From Syngnathus acus (lineage: Eukaryota > Chordata > Actinopteri > Syngnathiformes > Syngnathidae): a stretch of 64,000 bases of DNA. The position numbers were made by a program, and so were the translations under genes. Below, piece after piece: positions 1 through 25,095 of the stretch; positions within the stretch are counted from its first letter, which is position 1; every line of letters starts with the position of its first letter. The notes beneath the pieces are model-generated. The model saw only the letters and a list, made by a program, of their open reading frames with translations. It searched no databases and was not told the DNA's origin. The DNA lies in assembly GCF_901709675.1 (NCBI RefSeq), contig NC_051087.1, forward strand, positions 1,754,001-1,818,000, in the 5' to 3' direction.

Positions 1-144
1 ACTGGCCTACTGACCTGGAAACAATCTGTTATTGTTGGAACATGAGCATAGAAAAATACTACTGCACACTTGAGACTCATATTGCACATCCAAACACAAA
101 CCACATGACAAAAAGAATTTGATTGTACTTCATCAATTGAAAAG

Positions 145-150
145 TTTATT
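145..150 (-). terminator. anxa5: anxa5 polyadenylation signal
   Basis: AATAAA reads on the minus strand about 230 bases past the anxa5 stop codon. It would give a short 3' UTR. Assignment rests on position and motif only. Confidence 0.6.
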
Positions 151-380
151 ATTGAGTCAACTGTCAAAAACAAACAAGTGCAAACATGGAAATGGGATCA
201 GTCGTAAAATTAGCGGAGCGTCTGTTAACAAGCGGGACGGACATGAAAGTCAAACGTTAGCTACCGTAAAAGATCGGCGAACAGATTTTCAAAAGTAACC
301 GGCGGCTCGTCCGTTTGTGTCACATGCGATGAGTTTGTGTGGTGAGTAACTTTGAACAATCTTGGTTGTTGTTGCCATGG

Positions 381-3300
381 TTACGCGTCATCCCCACCGC
401 AGAGAAGGAGCAAAGCCTTGCGGTAGTCGCCGCTGCTATCACTCTGTACAAACAAAAACAATTTTTGTCACACTATACTAATACATTCAAGTTCAATTTT
501 CAAGCTCTTGTTTATTTTCTTAAAAAAGATATACTCAAATCGTACCAATAGTTGCAAAACAATAACTATGAAGATGTGTGCACCTTGATCATGGAATGGA
601 GGGAGCAGGCAAACATCCTCCGGAATTCTGTTCTGATGTCCAACAAGTCCACTTCGCTGCGAGTGGCCATCACTCGGATCACCGTGTTGTCGTCGGTTCC
701 CGCACCCTGACAACATACAAAAGGTCAGTAACCATATCCGTACATCCAACTATTGTTCGTCATACCTTCATTGCGTAGTACAGAGTCTCGGCAAAATAGG
801 CCGGGACACTCCTGGCACACTTCACTGTAGAGGGAAAGAGAATTTTGTTTGTCTACAAGAATCTTTTATATTAACAATCCTGAACTTGTCTTTCCCCTTC
901 CTTACCAACAGCGAGCAGGAGCTCCCTGAGGCTTCCCGACGTCTCCCTTCTGATGCTCTCCTCCATCTCGTAGCCTGACATCTTCATGTAGGCGTCAAAC
1001 ACTGAAGAAGAAGAAAAAAAAAGTGAGCCGGCGAACGTTGTTTTTGCCGGCCTGCTGCCCACGAACCTTTCCTGAGGTGCTGGGCGCTGCGGTTTCCCAG
1101 GATGGTGACAAACGTCTGCTCGTCGGTGCCGAACTTATGCTCGCCCGCCTTGAACAGGACCTACGATGACAACAAAGACATTTTGGGATTTTGAAAAAGA
1201 CATAACCGAGCGTCTCTAACATGCCCCTCGAGTTAATTCAAAGTAATAAAAAATAGAAACCCAAAATTATTAATTAATTTCAGATAACTAACACACTAAT
1301 TGGTAATTACTTTCATGTAATTAACACGCTAGCCAAATATTTAGTAACAGCAAAGTAACTGTTTCAAGTTTAAGGGGCCTCGTTAGGAGGCTTTAACCTT
1401 AATGCTTCTCTATCGCCACCTACAGGCTATTGCAGGTCATTGCAAGTCTAACCTAACGGATTTTTTTCTCCTCCTTAAATCACGGACGGCTGTTCAATGT
1501 TAGGAGGATCGTTTAAACACATTACTATATTCAATCAAGTAATTAATGATGCCATTTTGTCATATTCTCCAGGCTTACCTCAGCATCAGCCTGGATTTTT
1601 GCCTCCTGGATGCCAGTCTGCCTGTTGGCCTGTGTGGACAGAATGAAGAGATGAGAAGATAATCTTTCCATGGCTGAATAATACATAACTGCAAATAGCG
1701 CATTATTAATGGCAGACAATTTCCATGGGTCAATATTCAAATGGCTCCTGAGAGACTCGATAGATATTAGGAGATGTTGCTGACCTGGAGCAGGATGACC
1801 AGGAGCCTCTTGAAATGACCCGAGGTATCTCCTGACACGTCCTCCTCGAGGTCGTCGTCGTACTCTGGTAAAAACATCGACGCGTTATCAACATCCATTT
1901 TTGTTACCAGGCTTTTCATCCACAATTTTATGTCGGTAATATGAATCAGAAAATATGAAAAGTCATATTTTGTCACTTTACGTCAAGTACACTGTGATAT
2001 AGTAGGGGAACACTAAATGTGCTAAAAGCAGGTTACCTTGTCTGTAGGCAGCTACGATGTCCTTCACCTGATGAGCGGTCCTAGAGGCCAGTATCTCCAC
2101 TAGCACCTTCTCGTCTGTGCCTGCCCCCTAGTGGTCAAAGAGCACACTCACAGTCATGAAGGCCCAAGTAAGTGCTCTTGTTGTGGTCAAGTTTTGATGA
2201 TTTCTATCTAGATACATTGAGAGGTGGATCCAATCGGCAATGAAGGTAGCAAACTCAAGGTGATGATTTTCAATTTGACGCATGGCAACTTTTGACTGGC
2301 TAGTAACTTTTACCTTGATGGCGTTACGGAGTGAAGTGACATCATAGGCAAGGGGTGCCGTCATCAGGGACACAATCAGCGTCTCAAATTTACCGCCCAG
2401 CTCTCCCTTCAGGTCTTGGATCAGGTCCTGAAAAGGTCAATTTACACTTTTTTTTTTTTTTTTTTTCTTTTTAAAACAAATGAACACATTCCAAAAGTTT
2501 TTTTTTTTAATGAAAAAAAACATGCTAGTTTTTGTGAATAATGTGACAAAATTAAAGTTAAAAAAAAAAAAAAAAAAGTGCTTTTAGGAGTAAAATATAT
2601 AAATTTATGACAAAAAGGTCATGTTTTCTCAAGAATCGTACAATAGAATATATTACAAGAAAAAAAGAAAAGGTAAAATTTTGCATAAAACTGTCCCAAT
2701 TCATAGAATTTTTTTTAATTTCACATTAGGTGGCCTCTTCCCACCTTTCCAAAGAGAGTCTTGTAGGCGGCGGTGATCTGTTGACGCTGGGCGTTGTTGC
2801 GGGATGTCAGCAGCTGCAGGATGGCTTCCTCGTCGGTTCCTGCGACCATAAAGTACGACACATCATTAACACAACACAGAAAAAAAGACAAATCCTCCCA
2901 CTCTAACTTCACAAAATGTGGAAAAACAAAGCCCTGTGAATATTTTCCAAACATACTTGAGGCCTGTGCTGCCTCCTGCATTTACTACATTATCTCATAA
3001 CTTCATTAGAAGCGCGTGTTTCGCTAGGCCGCGTCTCAAATTTCACTCGTGTTTGTCTAGCGAGCGCCGTCGCGGTCGACTGAGGCATCAGGTGACCTCG
3101 ATGGAATAGCCTTGAGCGTCCTACCCAAGCCTTTCATGGCCTTGTAGAGAACTTCAGCGTCGCTGGTGGCGTTGAAGTTGGCGCTGGCTTTCACGGTTCC
3201 GCGGCTGGCCTGCAAACACAACATCGATTATATTTACTTATTTATTCGGTAATATTCTTCCATGGCTTTTCCTTAGTAGGGTGGCGGCTGAGCCTTTGGG

Positions 3301-5298
3301 CAAACTTGTAATTAAATATCTTCACCATAGAATGAATGTGTGCATTGTTAACATAAAAAAAAAAAAAAAAAAAGCAAGAATGCGTCTTGTGGCAGACAAA
3401 TTACAGAATCGATGAAAAAGCAAGCACGAGTAGATAACGACTTGCAGATGTGCGCCTCGCAACGCTTTTCCTTTGCCATTCACTCGATCGTTCATACAAA
3501 ACGGCTCAAAAAGTCACAATTCAATCTTTCGGTAATGGATAACTGCGGATAAGAATGTGCAGAGGGAAGGCAAACTGATCAATATTCTGAAAGACGACGC
3601 TGATGCGATCAGAACGGAACGCACGCTCCCTCCCATTGTCAAACATGAGTGACTCAACAGCCGTGTGGCGTCTTGCTCCAAAGGAGGCGAGATGTTTGGA
3701 GAGCAGAACCGCAGGAATGTCACTGCAAATATGACGCCAAATCATGTGGAAGGCCACCAAAAAAACAAAAACAAGGGTGCATTTTGTGTTTTTCCAGCCA
3801 GGAGGAATTCCAACATGCAGCAGTTCAAATCGAATCAATGTCGGAATTCCTCTCGGGACAAACAACAACGATATCTGGACCAGAGCACAATGGGGGATCG
3901 TTGCCACCGGTATGTTGGAGATCGATTAGGAATGTTTTCAATAAGTCATTCACGTCGTCTGCCTTTGCCAAATTTCAAGGTCGCGACCCCAACTTGTTTG
4001 TATTGGATCGCAAAAAGTTGACATACACTTCTGTGCTGGCTCGATTACATTGTTGAATAATAGCCATGAATACAGTTAGCAGTTAGCAAATGACTGATAA
4101 TCAGAAGCAAGTCATGAACCTAAAAAGTGCGAGGCAGACGAGCTTAACACTATCCCACCGTGCTGGCCGTACTCTGCGCGGCTCATTTGAAATTCGATCC
4201 GCTCGATGTTTGCAGTACTGTCTGCCTTCTGAGCTTCCCACAAACATCTCGGCATGTGATCGCGAGGAGAAGTGAGGCTATATGAAAACGTTCCGTTTCC
4301 TGCCAGTCAAACTTTTGTCCGTACATTCTCCGAGAGCGAGTTGCGACCTGATTTTGTTAACTTTGAAAGGGAAGGGGGGGGTCGGTGGGATTTGGAATGT
4401 TCCCTCTACGTAGTATGTACACATAAAGCAGAGCGACCTTATCAGCCCCACGCCTTTTGTTTATGGACTATCCGGTTGCCACGGATACGCTACGAGGGAA
4501 GTCCCTGGCTGGCCGCAGACGGCAACCGCACCGTTTGAATGACGTGTCGCGGCTCCACCCTGAAAAGGGAGGCTTCTCCTTTAAGATGGAGGCTGGCTTT
4601 TGGACTCCGACTGGAAAAGGGTGTTTTAAAACAGAAAGAGACAGACACCCCACCCAAATGAAGAAAAACATGAGTCACTCAAACTAAACTTTCCTTCCCC
4701 AAAAAAGAAGTGCATTTTATGACCATATGACACTTAATCATCCGTGAACTAGTTACCTTAGAACGAGGAAGGAGGCCTGGGCGTACTCAATTTGCAATTA
4801 CATTTTTAACAACTTTGTTTAATGATAGATGTATTACAAATTACATTTGAGGATATCTTAAGAGTTTTTGGAATTGTCCCTGCTTCCACCCATCCCTGCT
4901 TTAAAGGTATCACAAATAGGCAGGATTCTCATGTCTGGGATGAATTAAAACTACAATTGCCAAAGATTCCTCAGTCGTTCCACTAAATTGCAGTTGCACA
5001 GAAAACTGGAAAGCCGATGAGTGTCGAATGAATGTTTAGATGTGTGCCAGTAGAGGAGGGGGGGGGGGGGGGGGGGGGAAAGCCGATCAAGTATTATGTA
5101 ATTTTAAAAAAAGTGGGCGTTGTTTTGTGAAGTCTTGATGCTTTTTTTGCTTTACTATCATGAGTCATAGATTTGCATATATAACGGATCTCGTTTCTTT
5201 CACATTATGATGACGTTTTACTACGATGCAGAGTTGAATTAAGTTTTTTATTCAGTGTGGTGTGTAAAGAAAGGAAATGCTGGAAAGTGACTCACCAT
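381..5298 (-). CDS. anxa5: Annexin A5
   Basis: Calcium-dependent phosphatidylserine-binding annexin of the cytosol and membrane surfaces. Twelve coding exons join in frame on the minus strand: 5296-5298 (ATG only), 3125-3209, 2745-2839, 2314-2427, 2037-2127, 1785-1864, 1579-1629, 1067-1160, 906-1001, 766-824, 584-706 and 381-443. The product is 317 residues; human ANXA5 has 320. Four annexin repeats are visible, with calcium-loop signatures MKGLGTDEEA, IKGAGTDEKV, HKFGTDEQ and MKGAGTDDNT. The C-terminus DYRKALLLLCGGDDA is close to the mammalian DYKKALLLLCGEDD. The N-terminal tail is short and has no signal peptide, as usual for the family. The start was chosen because ATG directly abuts a GTGAGT donor and continues in frame to ASRGTV. 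Family assignment is firm. Which teleost paralog (a or b) it is cannot be decided here. Confidence 0.95.
3210..5295 (-). other. anxa5 first intron
   Basis: No coding exon was recognised here. The ORFs between 3514 and 4687 are short, overlap on both strands and lack splice or family support. The stretch contains an A-run near 3357 and a 21-base G-run at 5058-5078. Confidence 0.6.
5058..5078 (+). repeat. 21-base poly-G run
   Basis: Uninterrupted G homopolymer inside anxa5 intron 1, preceded by GAGGA. On the transcribed strand it is poly-C. It could form a G-quadruplex on the plus strand and is prone to length errors in sequencing. Confidence 0.9.
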
Positions 5299-5399
5299 TT
5301 TGACAGGAGTCGGTTGTTGTTGTTTTTTCTACGAGGAAAAGTTCTGTCAAAGGGGAAAAAAAGTCAAAAGCTTAGACTTTAGCAAATAACAGCCAAGGT

Positions 5400-5660
5400 T
5401 TCAGTCCCAGGTCACAGTGCTACCTGCCCGAAGATGAACGTCGCCTTACCGCAGAGATGCAGCTGTCACGCCCGGTGAGTGCACGGAGAGAAGCGGCGAG
5501 GTGAAGCGAGAGAGGACGAGAAGGACAAGAAGGACGATAGCCTGAAATCTGCTCGGAAAAACTCTTCTGGGCGTGCGAGTGAGCGGATGCGCCGCACCCC
5601 GGTGAGCGCAAAGCACCTTGGGTGATGTAGTCCTCTTCAGGCCGCGGCCAACACGGAAAA
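5400..5660 (-). promoter_or_regulatory. anxa5: anxa5 upstream exon/promoter region
   Basis: This CpG-containing stretch is richer in G+C than its flanks and lies 100-360 bases upstream of the anxa5 ATG. It probably holds the 5' UTR exon and promoter. It faces uchl1 about 0.6 kb away in head-to-head order. No TATA box was identified; the exact start site is unknown. Confidence 0.4.
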
Positions 5661-6191
5661 AGCGAATGAGTCGATAATGAAGCAGAAAAAGCTGAAGTTG
5701 AACCCTCCTTGCTCCTTCAGGGTCATTAAATTATCTCTTTGTGTTTCAGAAAACTTCCATATTAACAGCGATGCTACTTGGTGACTTTTTTGGGCATGGG
5801 CCTGAGTCAATTTCTTATCATTAATAATTAATGGTTGGAGGAGTTGGATTTTCTTTCAGTTTATTGTCTTGGCACAGCTCAGTTAAATACAACTGTCTGC
5901 GCTTGGCAAACATGTCATGAGGCGTAAATGATCGTGTCTACTAGAAAATATGATTATCTATGATATTGAAGGAATGGCAAAAAATAGCTTGATTCATCGA
6001 TCATAGCTATCAGTCTTGTTTTATATTTTTTACTCGTTCTGGTTGAACATGTTTATACTAAACTTGCATTTACACTTCTTGCCTGTGCGCAATACTTTTA
6101 AAAGGTCAATTAAATCAGTTATTGGCGACAACCAGCCAGTTGGTGAGAACCCACCCCTCTAGAATTCCCCTTAATGGTACGACCCATGTCC

Positions 6192-6199
6192 TATAAATA
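6192..6199 (+). promoter_or_regulatory. uchl1: uchl1 TATA box
   Basis: TATAAATA lies 72 bases before the uchl1 ATG. That predicts a start site near 6225 and a 5' UTR of about 45 bases. The motif was seen directly; its use is inferred. Confidence 0.6.
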
Positions 6200-6270
6200 A
6201 ACCCGAATCGAGCGACGTTGGAAAATCATAAAAGTTATCCTGAGACCAACGCCAATTAAACGTTGACAAC

Positions 6271-8680
6271 ATGGAGTGGACACCAATGGAAATCAACCCT
6301 GAGGTGAATTATAATATCCGCGACCACGTTTAGTTGAGTCTTTCAAGAGGACCCTGAAATAATTAGTTGTTTTCTGTGTGTGCTTGTGTGTTACACTTAC
6401 AGGTGCTGAACAAGGTGGGTAACAATTTGGAGAGAGAGAAAAACTCGGACGCCGAGTAACGGCGTTTAAATGTTAAGTTTTGACAAAAGCTTCCAAGACA
6501 TCAATTTAGGGGCCAGTTCGTCGACGGCACGACGCCATACGACGGTATTGTGATGCGAAAATGGTTTTAAATGTCGTTTGTAAAAAGTGTGACTCGACAG
6601 CATCCTCCCTCGTGCCACTGTTAGCTTCTCGGCTAGCGATGGGTGTGGTCTGTCTGGACCACTCGCATCATCTTGCCTCTACGTGTCTGTTTAATTTCAT
6701 TTTTGCTCTTTTTCGCTAGTTAATGAGTAAAGTCGGCGTGGGGGAGGACTGGCGTTTCGTGGACGTCCTCGGCTTGGAGGCCGAGCAGCTGTCTGCCGTC
6801 CCGAAGCCGTGTTGTGCCCTCATGCTGCTCTTCCCCATCACCAAGGAGGTAATTTGAGGAAGATGTGAATCAAGAACTGAATTGCAGACTGGTTTTTTTT
6901 TGTGGGGGGGGGGGCAATGTTGGGGTGTGGCAGTAATCCGTCCAGCCTGCATGGCCCTGGGGTGTGGTGATGCTGAGCTTGCAGAGATAGCGGATGCTGA
7001 TTGTAATGGAGATGAGTCATCAGTTGATGTAGGGACCAAAAGGGGATTTAGGGACCAAGCCTGGGGACCAAAAGGGGATTTAGGGACCAAGCCTGGACCC
7101 CAACAATGGATGGCTACTTCACCCCCTAAACCCCCGAAATGTGTTGAAAAGGTCTTTCTATGGGCCTGTCATTCAAAACGTTAATCTTTACAATCAATGC
7201 AGTCACAATTAGTTTTTTAAATAAATACATATAAAAATGCAACATTCATCAAACAATGAATGTATTTTATGACCGAATGTTTGTTATTTTGTGTCTCAGC
7301 ATGACTCTTTCAGACAAAAGCAGGCAGATAAAGTGATTCAGGGCTCAGACGCTTACTTCCTGAAGCAGACTGCTACCAATTCCTGCGGCACCATCGCCCT
7401 GCTGCACGCGCTGGGAAACAACCAAAGCAAACTCACTTTCGGTAACATTCTAGATTGTGTGGGTTCTTTTTTCTTTTTCTTTTAGGACACCTTAGCAACA
7501 CTTAGCATGTGGGAAATGAGGCACCCTTTCTAAGTAGATATAGTTTAAAAAAATCTTGTCTTTGTTCTCAGAGAGTGCTTCCATGTTGAAGAAGTTTCTG
7601 GATGAAACTGCCAAGATGTCTGCTGATGACCGTGCCAAGCATCTGGACAAAAACAAGGTGAGGAGCATATTTGAAGGCAGCTATGCATATTTTAGATTTT
7701 CATATTTAATTATTTTCTTGTTTTTGATCAACTTGAACCAACTATATGCTGTTTCAAAGTTGGTCATCATGGTGGTATTTGGAGGCCTCTTTATTTTAGT
7801 ATTTCTTTTTTTATGTTCTGTTGCACTTGGGTGTGAATAACGTGACATGTTTATACACGTAGATGCAATTAATGTCCACACGGGGGCGCCACAGATTAGC
7901 AGCGCTCTCAATCTTGTTTCTAGATTCTTCTGGGGTCCAAACTAGTTTATTGCCCTTGAGTTGTCCAATTGTAAAATCATTTTCTGCAGGCAATCCATGA
8001 TGCTCACAATGAGGTTGCTGCACAGGGCCAATGTCGGGTAAGGTAACTTACACGCAGCTTTTTTCCCCCCCAACATTGACAAATGACTCAAACTAATTAT
8101 TTTTGAAAATTCCCACAGCCAGAAGCAGATAAGGTCAACTTCCACTTTATTGCCTTTGTCAATGTGAATGGACAACTTCTTGAATTTGGTGGGTAAAATA
8201 CTGCTATTTTGCATTTGCTCAAATAGCGCCCTCAGCTGGCAGTAGATATATTGACTGCAACGTGTGATGCTTACAGGGTAGATATGCATGGCATCTGTAA
8301 AGCTATTGAGGGAATTACAAGGAAATGACACACTGATTATTTTTAAAACATTTTTATTCAATTAAGTGTTTACTGTCTTGCTGTTTAGACGGGAAGATGA
8401 ACGGCCCCCTCGACCACGGCGCCACCAAAGATGAGACCCTTGTAACGGTATGTTATTGTAAACATCATTTTTGATTTGACCTCCTCTTTAAGAGTAAATG
8501 CATCTCAAAAGTCTAAGTCAAGGCACCGCTAAACTTGGATTGCCTCTCACATGTACGTCAACCTGTTTGTTTTCCCTCTCGCCAATTTGCGTCCAGGATG
8601 CTGCCAAAGTGTGCCGAGGCTTTGTGGAGCGAGGACTCGGCGAAGTTCGCTTCTCCGCCGTGGCGCTGTGTCGTGGTTAA
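6271..8680 (+). CDS. uchl1: Ubiquitin C-terminal hydrolase L1
   Basis: Cysteine protease of the peptidase C12 family. It removes small adducts from the ubiquitin C-terminus and is abundant in neurons. Nine exons join in frame: 6271-6303, 6403-6414, 6720-6848, 7300-7441, 7572-7657, 7990-8037, 8119-8188, 8389-8447 and 8597-8680, giving 220 residues (human 223). The catalytic set is intact: oxyanion Gln81 in FLKQT, nucleophile Cys87 in NSCGTI, His159 in NFHFI and Asp174 in EFDGKM. The N-terminus [11 protein letters not shown] and the ending [13 protein letters not shown] match UCHL1 rather than UCHL3. The last residues lack the CKAA ending of the human enzyme. The second exon is only 12 bases (VLNK). 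A TATA box sits just upstream. Confidence 0.97.
7032..7095 (+). repeat. Two-copy 32-bp tandem repeat
   Basis: The unit beginning GGGACCAAAAGGGGATTTAG occurs at 7032-7063 and again at 7064-7095 without a mismatch, inside uchl1 intron 3. Perfect identity suggests a recent duplication. It makes a spurious intronic ORF. Confidence 0.9.
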
Positions 8681-9163
8681 ATTATGTAGACCATAAACAC
8701 TTATCTGCATTTTCTGGTCACTGTCACGCAAGTATTGTGTTCACTCAAAACACACACGAGGTTATACACACCCTATTGTGAACCTTTAGCACAACAGTTC
8801 AAGACGAGCAGAAAGTGTTGCTTTCAATCTCCTTAGATGTGAACAAACAAATCCCACTGCTGTTTTTTTTCTCCTTGTACTTTTTTGTTACGCTTGAATG
8901 CTTTGCGGACCAATGAGAATGCAAATAGGAGCTGAGTGGAATGCAAAAAACAAACTTTTTTGACTGTTTAGATGACTGCTGCTAATTGGTTGATCTGATG
9001 TTCCTCACAGCCTTAATGTAGCTTTAACAATGCGTCTGTTTACATCGAAGACTCAATCTGAAGCATATCAAGAGTGTAATTGAGTTGGTTTGCTTTACTT
9101 TGCACAGTTAGTTGTGTGTGTGTTGCAGTGTTAATTGCACTGTTGGTGTGGCAGTTACTGACA

Positions 9164-9169
9164 AATAAA
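9164..9169 (+). terminator. uchl1: uchl1 polyadenylation signal
   Basis: AATAAA about 485 bases after the uchl1 stop and before the GC-rich limch1 promoter. It is the best placed signal for the 3' end. Confidence 0.55.
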
Positions 9170-9474
9170 AAGCTTTTGATGTGTGCTGGTGGTACAAGTG
9201 ATTATTAAAAAAAAAACAGCAAACACATATCAGTGTTAGACTTTCATTTAATAGGATAGCTGCAGAGCCTGAATATTTGTCAATTAAGGATGTGAATGAC
9301 ACACGGATTTTGGATATTCGTCCGGTCTCCACGTCCTCAATCTAACTCCTGTGAAGTCCTTAGATGCTGTTTTACCGCAGCCATCTTGGTCAGGTATTTA
9401 ATCATTTATGACTTCTGCATAATATAACTTTCATTTATTCAGTGATTTTTAAAGTCACAAATGTGAAATAATTG

Positions 9475-9761
9475 CACCGGTACGCCCCCCTCCCCTGCAC
9501 AGGGCAGATTCCTGCGTGCGCGTCCCCGCCTCCTCGTGCGCGCGCTCGCAGCGCCATTGGTGGAGAACAGCGTCCATCGCCGCCGCGCGCGCCCGCCTCC
9601 TGCGCTGGACAAGTATTCTCCTTTTTGGTGGCATCGTGGTTGGTCGTCGCGGGAGGCTGCTCAAGTGCCGTCCCCGCCCGGAACATTGCCCGGAACCGCA
9701 TCGCAACACTCCTCGAGTGTCCGCCGCCGAGGGTCCCACGCACGGATTGGCCTACCCGACG
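9475..9761 (+). promoter_or_regulatory. limch1: limch1 CpG-rich promoter and 5' UTR
   Basis: Dense CpG dinucleotides and high G+C run from here into the first limch1 coding exon, in contrast with AT-rich flanks. The region opens long ORFs on both strands because stop codons are rare in such DNA; none resembles a protein family. No TATA box was found. Confidence 0.55.
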
Positions 9762-23602
<13,841 letters not shown>

Positions 23603-23731
23603 TGATCTGACGGCCCCCTCCCGACAAACAATCCTCATCATATAACTTGACTCAAATATCTATGAGAATTCCAAACATACTCCATAGTGTGTTTGTAAGC
23701 ATGACCAGCATATTTATGACTAGACAAGCAC

Positions 23732-23737
23732 AATAAA
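23732..23737 (+). terminator. limch1: limch1 proximal polyadenylation signal
   Basis: AATAAA 130 bases after the stop. A second AATAAA at 24350-24355 could be a distal site, giving 3' UTRs of roughly 150 or 770 bases. Confidence 0.5.
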
Positions 23738-24411
23738 TCAACTGGAATAACACGTATAGTGACACCTCCACAATATTACGATATAGTGTGGGTTCACTGT
23801 ACTAAAACTGGAATAATACACAGTATACATTACAAGACTGTAACTTTCTTTTACGTAGTTAGCGTGACCATTTTAATGCCTTACCTTCTCTCCCATCTTT
23901 GTTTTTACACTTTTGCATGAACATAAGTTATTGCAAGTATGAGTTTGTCATTTAAGTTTGTCGTACGTCTTCGTCCATATGCATGTTGGCTTTGAGCTCT
24001 TTTCCCTTTAAGCCGTTTCAACCAGTGCCTTAATTCAGTGTGTGTGTGTGGGGGGGGCGGATTACACATGGACCTCAAAATGTGTGTGTGTGTGTGTGTG
24101 TTGTGACATGAAGTGAAAAATTCCATACCAGCAAGCAAAGCGAGTGGATCAGCCTCTTGTGCATCCTGTTCTCTCTTATAGAGCGTAAACCAATGACACG
24201 TATGTAATACCTGCTGCTTCCCTCTTGATTATTTTCTAACAGCATTTCATAACATCCTATCATGCGCTCTTCAACACAAGTGTTGCCTCCATTTCATCTG
24301 GCCGAGGAATGCCCTGCTCGCCGTATTTTATAGCCACTGTATGTTTGTCAATAAAGATGTCAAAAAAAAGGTTGTCCTTAATTTCATGTCTGATTTCTTT
24401 TTTTTTTTTTT

Positions 24412-24477
24412 GTACAGCACTTTGTATGCAGCTGTGGTAGTTTTGAAAGTGCTCTAGAAATAAAGTTGAGTTGAGTT
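24412..24477 (+). mobile_element. LINE/SINE-type 3' tail fragment
   Basis: The words TACAGCACTTTGTATGCAGC and GAAAGTGCTCTAGAAATAAA, followed by tandem GTTGA units, resemble the 3' ends of teleost L2-type retroposons from memory. Only the tail is present; the rest is absent or unrecognisable. It could also act as a polyadenylation site. Confidence 0.5.
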
Positions 24478-25095
24478 CATATGATTTTAGAAGCGACGGT
24501 GTTTGGACGAGGCACGATTATTGTATAAGTCATTTTATACTATATAATTAATGCAAAAAGAAATGCAAAATAATATTTTCGTATAGAACAATTACGTGGA
24601 TTATAATAAATTTGGAATTTTAATGATGTAAAATAATCGTTTATGTATTTTTGCGGGATTCATTATTTTTGTTTATTTACTAAATATTATAGAATATGTT
24701 TAAATATTTGGCGCGTTTTGAGAACAGCGGAAGTGCAAAACGTCACGTGACACACATCGGCGAGTGCTGCAATTTGGTAGGCACCGGTTTTGCTCTGTTT
24801 AAAACTCAACATTAGGACATATAAATTGACTGTACCCGAACTGTAGTGAACTGTGATATGTATATCTTGTAGCTAAATTCAACCATCACTAACATAGCTA
24901 GAATCGACGTTAGTGTCCGGAATCGCAAACTTTTTTATTTTCTTCCGTTGTGTTAGTCATGTGATGATGATGTTATCGTACGGAAAGCTGGAGGCACCAA
25001 AATAGCTTTGCAATCGTTAGCTTTTATTTCGCCACTTGCTAAGAGTTTGTAATGTGTCGTTCCTTCTTCGAAAAGAGGGCATATTTTAAAGTAAA
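24478..25095 (+). other. limch1-tmem192 intergenic region
   Basis: AT-rich spacer leading into the tmem192 first exon. No ORF or RNA gene is supported. The tmem192 promoter must lie in its right part, but no TATA box stands out. Confidence 0.5.

Noticed and set aside
3514-4687. Cluster of overlapping ORFs in anxa5 intron 1
   Set aside because: Both strands and several frames are open for similar lengths, with no domain match and no paired splice sites in frame.
6882-7184. A 100-codon plus-strand ORF in uchl1 intron 3
   Set aside because: It starts at a G-run, includes the 32-bp duplication and has no splice compatibility with the uchl1 frame.
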